Shown here piece by piece: positions 1 to 10,309 of a stretch of 64,000 bases of DNA. Made by a program: the position numbers and the translations under genes. Origin of the DNA: Acanthococcus lagerstroemiae (taxonomy: Eukaryota > Arthropoda > Insecta > Hemiptera > Eriococcidae); NCBI GenBank assembly GCA_031841125.1, contig CM063107.1, positions 24,384,499-24,448,498 of the forward strand, given 5' to 3'. Position 1 is the stretch's first letter; every line of letters begins with the position of its first letter. The notes beneath the pieces were generated by a model. The model did no database searches and was not told where the DNA came from. It saw nothing but the letters and a program-made list of their open reading frames with translations.

Positions 1-491
1 CTAGCTTGGTCCAGTTGCTCGGGTGTCCATTCTCGCAGTCTTTGTAGTTTCGCCTTCAGTTTCTCGCTTATTTTTCGTTTGGCCAGCAGCATCTCCTCTT
101 CTTCCGGCGTCAGGTCTTCGATGATGGAGCCGCGCCATCGAAACGCGCTGAAGGCGGTGAACTGCTCTCGCAGTCTGGAGGTAGTCGTGGATTTCGGCCG
201 GATATTGGGAGGCGTGCGGAATGGCAGTCGACGTTTGCGGCCCGGTGTGGGAGCGCTTGTCGCGACCGGCGATCGTCCGAGGTTCTCGCGCACCACATTC
301 TGCAGAATTTCTATGTCCACATCGGAGATGGATAGTGTGGACATGGATCTGGTCCGCGAGTCGTGGAGTGATTCCGGCTGCCTGGTGGTAGTGATCGACA
401 TTCGTTTGTTGGCCAGTGAACTTGAAAGATTTTCATTAACTGAAGGGAACGGGGGCGGTTTAGTGGCGGCGAAGGCGAGTCGCATTGCCAT
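1..491 (-). CDS. Partial 5' end of an unrecognised protein (163+ codons, runs off the left edge)
   Basis: An open frame on the minus strand starts at an ATG at 491, with an in-frame TGA three codons upstream, and continues past position 1. The protein begins MAMRLAFAATKPPPFPS. A second in-frame ATG lies two codons on, and further ones occur (for example at 401). The frame is rich in G/C third positions, unlike the repeats nearby. It has a Ser/Thr-rich N-terminal third, a basic stretch around residue 80 (TPGRKRRLPFRTPPNIRP), and then a charged, probably helical or coiled-coil C-terminal part around residues 125-160 (LTPEEEEMLLAKRKISEKL). No signal peptide or membrane segment is evident. I do not recognise the family. 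The gene shares the Eph strand and lies downstream of the last visible Eph exon. If Eph continues to the left, this gene is nested in an Eph intron, or else it starts the next locus. Coding status is likely but not proven. Confidence 0.6.
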   Translation of the reverse strand, partial: MAMRLAFAATKPPPFPSVNENLSSSLANKRMSITTTRQPESLHDSRTRSMSTLSISDVDIEILQNVVRENLGRSPVATSAPTPGRKRRLPFRTPPNIRPKSTTTSRLREQFTAFSAFRWRGSIIEDLTPEEEEMLLAKRKISEKLKAKLQRLREWTPEQLDQA

Positions 492-499
492 GGAAATTC

Positions 500-3400
500 A
501 GAAGCACGGGCCATTGTGTTGGCGTTCCCCGTAGACGGTGGCAGATGAAGGATTTTCATTGGGGAGACGATAACGTGTATGCAAATCAGTTGGTTAGGGG
601 GTTGGCTTATAGTTGACTTGGCGATTAATTAGATGGTCGGTGAGAGCACACCGGTGCTGGAACACCTCAAATCTATGTGACCTCTTTCTCAGCAAACAGG
701 AAAAAGCTTCAGAGGTATTCGGCTCCAAGTTTTATTATTGATGTCAACAAGCTATACGAGCTATCTGCTCGTTGCAAGAGATGCATACTCGTACCTAGTT
801 ACTGCTGTAGACTATTGGTCTTTGGTCAGTATCTAGTTTTCAGTATTAGCATCAGTAGTTCCAACTAGAAACGAAAGGCAAGTAATTTCTTGTTGGACCT
901 ACACTGGAGCGAGTTAACACAGCAAGCAACTCTTTCACTACACAACCAACAAACAGGAAAACCCCAATCATTGGGTTAGGCTGATTGCTGGGTAAAAAAT
1001 ATGACTGTGTGTTGTGTGTGATGGTTGATAGTGTGCTTGTTATGTTCGCCATCATACAGCTAACATAGTGCTGACAAAGCGTCCGGGTATGCCAGTCACT
1101 ATTGAGTGAGAGGAGAGAATGGAGTAGATACGAGTAAACCTGGTCCCGGCAAAAGAAAGAAAAACAGAACCAACAGGTAATGGGGGTTTCTGTCGCATAA
1201 TTTGGATTTCAACAATACAGTTCAGATAAAGGGAATGGGAAGTGGGACTTGAGGCGGTTTCTTCGACACTCTAATCAATTTCTCTCATAGGCGGAAGTAA
1301 CTGTTGCAGTTTTGTCCTATTAGGATAAAGCCGTCATGTGGTGCGATTCATTGCACACGACTCAACTTCTCAGAGCAATGGCGGTTTCCGGAACGCACGA
1401 TTCTATCGATCACATGGATCATACATGGCAGTCCGGTTAAGGGATGAACAAGTGGTGCGATACTCAAGCCCGTTACCCAGCTTGTCTCACAGGTGAGAGT
1501 ATGTAATAGTGGTCGAGGGGTGAAAGGGAGTTGATTCACATAACGCCTTGTGAACCACAATATGGCAATGCGAGAAACAGAACAGCGTGCTGGATGCGAT
1601 TCGTCAGTGCCAATTCGTCGCCGTTCTCGCACACTTCCTCTCAGTGCGAGAGCTGCAATTTTAATAACTCATCATATTCATATTAAATCTTACTATACGT
1701 AAGATACTAGGCTAATATATTACGTAATCCTGTTTACCCACACTCTGAACACAGCAGAGCTCCGCTGTATTATATCGTTAATTAATGAACGCTTCCATTT
1801 TAGTGGTGCGCGAGTATAACTCAGCGAACAAAGCGGAGATCTCTGCGAGAACGCAATGCCGCAGTTTCTTCGCGCTAAAATTCGTATTATTAATTGTTCA
1901 TCAGAGTGGAAAATGCAGAATCTTGGCGTACGTGTAATCTGTGAGCGCTGTGTGTGCGTGTACCTTGTAGATATATCTGGTACACGCTCAGGGTGCTACA
2001 TGTATACCGCCATTCGTACTACGAATTATACGAAAATCGACGTTGCTGGTGGGAAAATGTACGACAGGGACGAAAATGAGCACGAATTTCACGCGTCAGT
2101 ACGAAGTGAACAAACGATAAATATTAAAAAATGTAGAACCTCGAAAAGCTGCCAGCAAAATCCACTGTAAAATGGAGACGCTGGCTTATACCCGTACGCT
2201 GCAAGATCAAAGCAATTCGCCCACGAGAATTAACAAGGAAAATATGAAAGTTGGACTAAATTTCCTGCGAAGATTTTTTTACATTCTTCTTTGGACTGGT
2301 TTCTAAATCAACATACGCGAAGTTTCCCAGTGATGGTGAGGGGCGCTTCTCCAGTGGCTGCACTTATCTTTTCCCCGAAATTTCGAAAATTGTTTACTGT
2401 AAGTTCGCTGACTTCTTGTCGAACTCCAACTCAAACTCTAATCTTTCCCAGCCACAGAGTGAATGCGAACAAATAAATGTGCTTTTCGATGAAGAAAAGG
2501 AAATGAAGTAAGTTCGTTAGCACCGAGCTGCGCTACGATCGACCAAGACTGTGTCAGAGTTCAGAAATGCTCGGCACTTGGCACACTCTGCGAGCTACAC
2601 GCGACAGTGTGACAGCGACAGGTATTAACAACGTAATTTGAAGCCACTGCACGTGAGCGCGTAAAAGTTGAAAAATAAATTACTCTTCGAATTTTCTTCC
2701 CGTTACGATCTTACATGATACGGTAAAGTTCGCTACGGTCGCACGGCAATACGTATATACGTTCCGTATAGCATTGTTGAGAGCGCAGGAGTTCACGGCG
2801 TTAAAACAAAAAGCTAAAAGTACATCTACGCGAACACACACACACGCTGATGAACTTGTCAGACTGCATAGTGGAGACAGCAGCATTTCGCGGATTCGAT
2901 TTTCGTTATTCGAAAACTTCGTCGAAATTACGTTCCTCGAAAACACATAAACGACAATAATTACATTTTAACACCGAGTGCCAGTTATTGTATTCTCGAG
3001 CAGCGGGTAAAACTTTCCGAACTACACGCCCGCGTTTCTCGACATAAAAACGAACAATTTTCCGCACTGTTAATTCGGCTATACTTATACATCGACAAGG
3101 AGAAACAAATATCTTGCCATAAAGTTCCAGTACACCTCAACTTACGCCAGTTGTAATTCCAAATCGTACGAGGACACCACTTAGCACTTACGATCACGAC
3201 CACACATACTGTCCAAAAATGGATTCCAACAGAGGGATATACGAACGGTATTGTAGCTTTTGCGGACCTCAAGCCGGGCTGCAGCACCCGTGGGGCGTGA
3301 AAAAGCTGCGCTACCCCCCACCCGAAATCCATCGATCACTATACCTAGAATCATTGTCTCACCGACAAAATTAAGAGACGAAATTTTCCAATTTCTCGAA
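500..3400. other. No gene recognised; probable intron or intergenic DNA
   Basis: This is mixed A+T-rich sequence with CpG-rich patches (about 1340-1640, 1850-2160 and 2980-3330). Short open frames occur on both strands, but I see none with recognisable motifs, domain order or convincing splice sites. No fibronectin III, transmembrane or kinase exon of Eph could be recognised on the minus strand, which is why the remaining Eph exons are inferred to lie left of the window. Confidence 0.5.
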
Positions 3401-3432
3401 ATTTTTCCAACTTTTCAGAATTCTAAAATGGT

Positions 3433-3852
3433 GTGAATAACACCAACAATTTTGGAAACCTCAATAGTTTTACTTTCAACACTCAGGGTTTGATCACGGA
3501 CGAAAGGCTATTAGAATTTGAATTGGCAACAAACAAAATGGATTTTGATACTTCTGAATTATCGGAAATCAGAAAAAATGGGGGAAAATTCCAAAAATAT
3601 AGAATTAGAGAATGGAAACCTAGTTCTCCAACTCCGGCCGTACAAAGGAATATAGAGGAACGACTTTCTATATCCATAAAAAATTAGTACGCAAAATCAC
3701 AGATGTGCGAGGTATCTTGTAAAGAATACGTTTTTTGAAATTAGCGGATTCCAAAACAAAATTGCTACTAATTCAAGTGCACGCCTCCACGCTTCAGGCA
3801 AATAGAAACGAAGCAGAAGCGTTTTATGAACTTTTACAAGGGAGAGAGGGGG

Positions 3853-3933
<81 letters not shown>

Positions 3934-4127
3934 ACACCATAATAATAGGAGAAATAAACGCAAAGTCGGGCAGAGACTTGGACAGCAGTAACCTCAACAG
4001 TATAGTTAAATTTTTCTCAAGAGGAGAAACAAATAGAAACGGCGAGTACCTACTGAACTTTACAGAGAATGGCTTCTGGAAAGTAGTAAACCCCTACAAG
4101 AAAAGGAAAGTTAAGAAATGGACCTGA
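3433..4127 (+). pseudogene. RTE/BovB-like LINE fragment: endonuclease domain, frameshifted
   Basis: Pieces of an apurinic-like endonuclease (EEP family) can be read in order. First comes an N-terminal piece resembling the 'NVRTL..RL.ELE..L..' start (FNTQGLITDERLLEFELATN), then SELSEIRKNGG. After frameshifts comes KLLLIQVHASTL, corresponding to the family's 'K.I.VYAPT', and then NYTIIIGEINAKSGRDLD, corresponding to 'IIIGDFNAK.G'. The last piece is NRNGEYLLNFTENGFWKVVN, followed by KRKVKKWT. In EINAK the catalytic-region Asp of the family's 'GDFNAK' is Glu. At least one frameshift and a stop separate the pieces near 3687-3740, and a long GA microsatellite interrupts the linker before the 'GDFN' box. 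The reverse-transcriptase half is missing after about 4130. This is a dead 5' fragment lying in the Eph locus on the strand opposite to Eph. Confidence 0.8.
3850..3930. repeat. (GA)n microsatellite inside the LINE endonuclease
   Basis: An almost pure GA dinucleotide run of about 75-80 bases follows a short G-rich patch. The flanking endonuclease pieces stay in the same frame on both sides, so the tract reads through as alternating Arg-Glu codons. It probably expanded after the element inserted. Confidence 0.95.
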
Positions 4128-4129
4128 TG

Positions 4130-5900
4130 TTCACCAGGTGGCAATACTACCAGGACACCAGGAGCGTTTCAAAAGTAACTACACTGAGTTTGAAGCGCAG
4201 TTCCTGGCCACACTGGAAAAATAAAACGTGTGTGGTTTGTTTACTAGAGTATAGGTAGTTCCTGTGATTTTTTGAAATTTGTCTAAATAGGTGAAACGCA
4301 GTGAATTGTTGCCAAAAGATAGAAGTTGACAAAAGTGAGCTGAACAACGTGGACTGTTGAGACAGTGAACTGCGCCGCGCGCACTATACCTGATGAAGAC
4401 AGATGATACACTCTTTCTGAAATTCACCGACAGATGGAAGCACGATTTTCAAACGATATGAGTTTCCATTTAGAGGGCAGCGCTTTGCGGATGATTCATC
4501 CATGCAGAAAGCCATACTCGATTATTTTTTTAATTTGGACACACATATTGTATATCAGAGTGACAGATGAAGTTCCCTTTTCCTCCCTTCGCCTAGGCTT
4601 CCGTTTAGTAGAAAATTGTAAGCATTTCTCACTTTTCCACGCATCTCCGTCAGGTACCGATATTTATTTTCAGTTTTCCAGGTCATTATAAAGAGGAATA
4701 ACCGATCTGCGAGACTCCAGTCCCTTCACATTTGGCGTGACGTGGAAACTGACCAACGGCGCTGACCTCCCTTCCGGATCGGCTCAGCCGGCATGCCAAA
4801 ATTAGTGTACCAAAATTCTATTAATCTACCCAACGTAATAGCTCCACCCTCTGACTGGCTGAGCTGTCTACCAGATAGACAGCTCCGGCCGAAAGTCTGA
4901 TACTGGAACTGAAAAACTGCCACTGGGTCAAGTGTCTGCAAATCGGGTACTGAAAAAATATCTAAGGCAAGGTGGGAAACAGAATTTTTGTCCAACAGGT
5001 AAAGAAAGTGACTATGTAAATTAAAAAAGTGATCAAGAAGAGACTAAATTTAGGGGAAAAGTAACTAGGAAGCGACTATTCCCAGAAAAAGTTATGAAAA
5101 GTTTTGGACAAGGTATGCGCTCAAAACGACTGACTGTTCAACTAAATTTACATATTGACAGACTATTAGGATGAAGTGAAAAAAAGAATTTGAATTTCTT
5201 CGACGAGTAAGGCGGGTTTGTTGCCTATTAATCTAAAAACATGTACAAAATTTCAGCAAACAATATGAAAATTTTTCCGAACCAGTTTTAATTTGAATTT
5301 TGACGTCAAAAATGTTGCCTCGGCTTCAAAACACCGGTATTTTCAATCATATTTTCCTACTAAATGAAAAGGTGAATGGAAAATCCAGGTTTATAGGTAC
5401 TAGTTATTTTACGCTGTAGAGTTTACCTTTACCACCAGAGAAAAAACGTCAACTATATTTTACAATTTTGAAATACTAACCTACAAGGCTCAATTTTCCA
5501 TTGGTTTTCTTCAATTGACTGACCTATCTGACATCTTAGCAACTTGGAACGAATAATTTCTTTAATAATGGTAAACCACACAAACAGAGTTCACTCACTC
5601 AGTCGGATGAATTCTCCTTCTTTTAAAAAGGCTAGTAGGAAATAGAGGAATACATTTTTTGGCTTTCTGCCAAGTTCCTATCCAGTCAGGCAATATAGTC
5701 GGAAATTACGTTTAAGTAATACTTTATATTACAGGTATACAGAATCATCTGCCAGTTTTCTCTGAGTCGGCTACATGTATGAGAGAGTTAATACAAATTG
5801 AAAACGACTCAAGCCTCAAGAAAATGAATTCAAATACGATACCTACCTCCCGCCTCCCAGAAAACGTTCTTTGTATGCTGTCGATTGTTAGAAACACCAA
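4130..5900. other. No gene recognised
   Basis: This is A+T-rich intron-like sequence. The longest minus-strand frame (4726-4995) has no recognisable motif and no conserved neighbours. I see no support for an exon here. Confidence 0.5.
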
Positions 5901-5906
5901 CAAGAG

Positions 5907-6152
5907 GATATGAAGGGTAAAGAATCAAAACCTAAATTTGCCATTTCACTTCAAGGGCGCAAATAGGCAAAATACTGTACACGGGTGCAGGAATTTCTTT
6001 GCTGCGCCTGTGAACGTGGAGTATGTTATACATATCGCACATTCATAGGCGCAGCAAAGATATTCCTGCACCCGTGTACAATATTTTGCCTATTTGCACT
6101 CTTGAAGTAAAATGGCAAACGTGGGTTTTGATACTTTACCCTTCATATAACC
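5907..6152. repeat. Fold-back (hairpin) MITE-like element
   Basis: Two arms of about 110 bases are inverted copies of each other, around a loop of about 20 bases near 6020-6040. The outer part of each arm contains TATGAAGGGTAAAG or its complement. The inner part contains TGCTGCGCC or its complement. Arm identity is high, with only scattered differences, so the insertion is fairly recent or constrained. It ends only about 50 bases from the splice donor of the Eph exon at 6204-6359, inside the following intron. Confidence 0.9.
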
Positions 6153-6203
6153 TGAAAACTATGTACAGTTACAGTATTTGCTATCAAAACATCTTCAACT
6201 TAC

Positions 6204-6359
6204 GTGTGCAAGGCATCATCTTCGAATCCTTCAGAGCTCTGTAGAATCCAGTATTACATCGACATTCAGCGAAACCATAATCCGGCGCTTTGCTGTTCTG
6301 CGGGCACGTCTGACAGCGATCATCCCCAATACCATATTTGAACTTCCCAGGCGGACAGA
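6204..6359 (-). CDS. Eph: Eph receptor exon: ephrin-receptor-like Cys-rich module
   Basis: This 156-base exon encodes VCPPGKFKYGIGDD followed by CQTCPQNSKAPDYGFAECRC and then NTGFYRALKDSKMMPCT. That is the Cys spacing of the Eph-type Cys-rich repeat (tyrosine-kinase ephrin-A/B-receptor-like module), which precedes the fibronectin III repeats in all Eph receptors. It lies in the extracellular region and forms part of the rigid stem between the ligand-binding head and the FN3 repeats. The acceptor is a good polypyrimidine tract ending CAG at 6360-6361. The donor GTAAGT occupies 6203-6198. It enters in phase 1, matching the G left by the exon at 13384-13618, and leaves in phase 1. The next exon (first fibronectin III repeat) was not found in the window. 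Confidence 0.95.
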
Positions 6360-6419
6360 CTGGAATCGACAAAAAAAAAGAACAATTATGTATCCGACAG
6401 GCGTGCATAACGCGCAAAA

Positions 6420-7640
6420 GTTCAAGATTAAGTTACCACAAACCGAAATAATAAATTGCTTTTTCTTAATAGCGAAACTGATAATTTACACCTGGGGACC
6501 AAGAACGGTGGGCCGAACACTTATGGCAGGTATAAAACGATTTCTGGCAACACGCGAGAAAAGTTTACTTATATCCGAAAAAAAAAATTAACCTAACTTC
6601 TCCCTCGCACATTTTATTACCATAAGAAGTACAAGACGGGGGAGGTTAATGTGTACTTTACGTTGGTATACGGAGTGAGTGTGTGTGCGAAGTTACACTG
6701 ACCACTGCATCATTTGTATCGCCTAATGTAAAGATACCCATTTAACAAATGCCGTTTCATTTCTCATTGTCCAGCTCTTTAATTGCAGTTTGTAACGTAA
6801 CCGCTACTTTACTCATTTATCATCGTTTTTCTTCGGCGGGTACACCGGCACACATATATCGGCCCGTATCGTATGCACGTCGCACCGGCGCGGTGCACGC
6901 GTCCGGCGGCGAGGCGGCGAACGCGTTTATAGAAGCCGCCGTGCGGTCGAATATACCGGGGGTCCGTATCGAGTTACCTTTTTGCATATAAGGTTTCCCT
7001 CAGTGCGTTTCATGTTGGACGAATTTCGTCGTCCCCGAGGGAAAATACGAAGTTATATTTTCATTTCTGTGATTTCCTAGCCGCGGATGTGGAGTCGGCG
7101 GCGCCGGCAGTGCAGAGCGAACGACGAGGGTTCATTTCAAAGCGATAATTACATTTTGCAGGTCTCCGTAGAATAATTATTCTTATTGCCGCATCAGTTT
7201 GGCTTTGCCAATACAGGGTGTTTCACCTTAGTACGCTAAACGGGTAGGAGGTGATTGTACTCGGCGAGGGGAAGAACGCTAGGTACAAGTACAGTCTATA
7301 TTGAAAATTAACTGGGTACATGTTTTGAAAATTTGAAAACCTGTCAACTTTTATTACGAGTTTGATAACTAATTTTCATTCAGAATTTTTTTTTTTCGAA
7401 GATACTTGATGGGTAGTACAGTATACTTCCGATTATTTGACCTAACTGGACACTAGGATCCGTCTAATAATGAAAATGTCAACCTACGGATTTTTTTGCC
7501 TTTGTTTTTTTTTTTAGTGTGTAATTATGCTTCTCCTACCCTCCCATTACTCGTTCTATATTATTTTGCATATGTAGTAAGAAACAGCACAGTATTTTTT
7601 CTTAATTAAAAATGAATACTGCACCCAGTCTAGCCGTGAG
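6420..7640. other. Eph intron segment with a CpG-rich island; no exon recognised
   Basis: About 6790-7140 is strikingly G+C- and CpG-rich for this window, with repeated GGCGG-type words. A short plus-strand frame crosses it (6749-6991), but it has no recognisable motif. It could be an intronic regulatory element or an alternative first exon. Nothing in the sequence decides this. Confidence 0.4.
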
Positions 7641-7643
7641 TTC

Positions 7644-8040
7644 TCATACAATGTAATATACGTGTGTATTTAAAATAAAATGTATAAAGAAAGGGGGGGG
7701 GAAGAAAAAAACACCATGAGTAAGAGCACAAAATTTCAATTCAAAATAAAGGAAGAAACTGGAAATGCCCCCCTTTGCCTTCACACACTTCTTTAATCGA
7801 TCCGGCCACTGGTCAATACAGGCACGCACACATTCAAGTGGTAAATTTGCCACTGCTCGACAAATATTGGATTTAAGCACTTCCAAAGAGGTATGCGGAC
7901 GGCTACAAGTATCCTTCTCCTCAAGGCCATACCAGAGCTGGTAGTCCAGCGGATTTAATTCTCGACTGCCAGAGAGCCATTGCTGATTCTCAATAAACTC
8001 AGGAACATAGTCATGTAGCCATTTTTGCATCAACCATGAT
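7644..8040 (-). pseudogene. mariner/Tc1-like transposase C-terminal fragment
   Basis: The minus-strand frame reads QKWLHDYVPEFIENQQWLSG and then SRELNPLDYQLWYGLEE. This matches the block around the third catalytic acidic residue of Tc1/mariner transposases ('W.P.SPDLNPLDY.LW..LE'). Further on comes LKSNICRAVANLPLECVRAC, and after it RLKKCVKAKGG, the usual C-terminal tail. The 'SPDLNP' box reads SRELNP, so Ser-Pro-Asp has degraded. Everything N-terminal, including the first two catalytic Asp residues, is missing, and I found no terminal repeats. The fragment abuts a hAT-like repeat starting at about 8067. Confidence 0.75.
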
Positions 8041-8066
8041 CTGCGGACATTTTATTTGGTTATACA

Positions 8067-8628
8067 TAGGGATTCCAAAAATATGCTTTTGCATATTTCT
8101 TTCTGTTGAAGTAGATAGGGATTATTCATGTTATTTTTGTGATTCATAGAATTTCAAAAAGAAAGGGCCGCACTTGATCGAACACATTTTGGCATATTTT
8201 GGGTATAAAAGCATGTTTTGGCATATTTTCTGCTCTTTTAGAGCATATTCAAGAATATTTGGCCAATTTCCACAATTTTTGCAAAACATTTCCGATTTTT
8301 TTCAATATTGCACTATCTTTGTCACCTAAGAAGATAAAACTGCAACAACTGCGACTTTTTCACAAACCAAAAAAATTTTTCTGCAAAGTTTTACGCTTAT
8401 GTAGGACTTAGTGTTCGCCTGCGAAAAAAGACTTTTTGCACGATTACTTTAGGACCTTTTTCTTTTGTATACCTGTCATCTCTCGATTTCCCTTTCAAAA
8501 TGATACCCATAATTATTATCAATTTGATAGGATTTTTAGGGAATATGTAAGCATACTTGACGAAAATAAAAGCATGTAATAAACGCATATTTAACCACTT
8601 TTCAGAGCATATTTTTAGGATCCCTAGC
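8067..8628. repeat. Interspersed TIR element, 'ATATGC/GCATAT' family, copy 1
   Basis: The left end TAGGGATTCCAAAAATATGC is matched by the inverted right end GCATATTTTTAGGATCCCTA. The interior repeats GCATATTTT words and contains no credible coding frame. A second, 3'-truncated copy lies at 27926-28363 in the same orientation, with clear end-to-end similarity. The 61510-62142 element shares the ATATG-rich composition. Any target duplication is too degraded to call. It is likely a non-autonomous DNA transposon. Confidence 0.75.
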
Positions 8629-8639
8629 TTACATACGTC

Positions 8640-8935
8640 GCATTCCGTTTAGTCGGATTCATGATTCAACTGCAGAGATAGACGTAGGCCTGAGGGTCTA
8701 CCCACACAACTTTCTGAACCGCACTGTTCCAGAAAACTCTTTTTTTTTTCAATTCCTCTCATCGTCAGAGCTGCGGAGAAGCTGGAAGCCGAAAGTTTTA
8801 TTAGTTTTGAAACAAATTTAAGAAGCTGGAAGCTGAACACGTTTGGAAGCTGGAAGCGGACGCTAAATGGTTTTCAGCTTCCAATCAGCTTCTCGCATTT
8901 TTGAAGTTGTTTTTTTGGAGGGGGGGGGGAGTTTC
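8640..8935. repeat. GAAGCTGGAAGC-rich repeat, left part
   Basis: Several copies of GAAGCTGGAAGC occur, ending in a poly-G tract (8920-8929). Similar GAAGCTGGAAGCTGG words reappear at 10195-10310, directly beyond the fold-back complex at 9044-10077. This suggests the fold-back inserted into a pre-existing GAAGC repeat. Confidence 0.55.
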
Positions 8936-9043
8936 AGGTTTTAATTTTGTTTAATTTCTTGACTTTCTCTTTCCGTGCGCAATTTTATAATACATTTATG
9001 ATAGATTATAGGGCTTTTCACGTTTTTCCCGTCGGGTTTCTTT

Positions 9044-10077
9044 ACATGATCTCTTATCTCGCTTTAGAATTATCATTAAGGAGCTATGTCACAATCTCAC
9101 AATCACAAGAAAAGGGCCTCAGCCAATGCTCAATGTCAATGGTAACTGGACACTGAGGCTTTTTGTTTGTACCACACTCCTTTGGCACATTTTATTACGA
9201 ATTTTGACCTTCTTTTTTTTCAGAACTCAAAAAGGTCAAAATTCGTATCAAAATGTGCCGAAGAAACTATAATGTGATGTGGCATAAGAAAAGGACCTCA
9301 ATGTGTCGTTATCATTGAAACCTTTTTCTTGTACCACACTCCGTTGACACATTTTATTACAAATTTTGACCTTTTTTTTTCTTTTTTTTCTTTCAGTACT
9401 CTATTTAAAATTTTATATGCTTCTACTTCTGGGTATACTTGAGCAAAACAGCAACGAAATTTTTTTATTAATTTTATTTTCGTCATGTTGCAGACGGGTC
9501 TGCAACAATGGGAGAGCAATTTCATGTCTAAATTCAACTTTGCTGCGCCCTGCGCAACTGCAGTTTGCAGCCTTGTTGTTAATTCCATGGAAATTTTTAA
9601 CACTGAGGATGGTTGGAAGAAGTACGATACATAGGCTCGCATATGCATGGCCGAACACGGTCAGTCATGTTAGTCGGGTCAGCTATTCAGCCAGCCAATC
9701 AGTCAGGCAGTCAGCCCGTCACGTAACGCACAAAATGTAACGTTTTTTCCTTTTACGTGCCAAAAGTAAGGACATGAAAATGTCAATAAGAAAAAAGTCA
9801 GCCAGCCAGCCAGCCCGTAACGCGATTTTCGTAACGCTTCAAAATAACGCTTTTTTCCGTTGTGTGCCAAAGTAAAAACAAGAAAATGTCAACAGAGTAC
9901 TGAAAAAGAAATCAAAATTCGTAATAAAATGTGCCACTGAAACCATAATGTGATGATGTGATGTGGCACAAGAAAAGGGCCTCGGTGTGTCGTTACCATT
10001 GAGGCTCTTTTCTTGAGATATATCTCACATAGCTCCTTAATGATAATTCTACAGCGAGATAAGAAATCATGTAAACA
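9044..10077. repeat. Compound fold-back element with nested hairpins
   Basis: The outer arms are inverted copies. About 9044-9130 contains GAATTATCATTAAGGAGC, and about 9979-10077 contains GCTCCTTAATGATAATTC. Inside, a motif of about 100 bases (rich in GGCACATTTTATTACGAATT and AAGAAAAGGGCCTC) occurs repeatedly in both orientations (about 9110-9225, 9225-9290, 9280-9385 and 9895-9990), forming secondary hairpins. The centre has (CAGC)n-type words near 9680-9830. There is no coding potential. Confidence 0.8.
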
Positions 10078-10309
10078 CAAACATATTCCAGTGTATTAGT
10101 GGAGAAAATTCAAAATTGTTCAGTTTTTATTTAAAAAAAAAAAAAAAAAAAATACGAGAGAGAACGAGGAAAACAAGATTGGTATAGTAAAAATGAGTGA
10201 AAGAAGCTGGAAGCTGGAAAAAATGGAAGCTAGAAGCGAATTAACTTAATTGAGAAACCGAAAGCGGAAGCTAATTCGTTCAGCTTCCGCAGTCCTGCTC
10301 CTCCTCTGG

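Noticed and set aside
79..534. Plus-strand open frame of 151 codons
   Set aside because: It is the antisense of the better-supported minus-strand frame 491-1. The codon-position G/C bias fits the minus strand.
3697..3963. Leu-Ser repeat protein on the minus strand
   Set aside because: It is a translation of the GA microsatellite.
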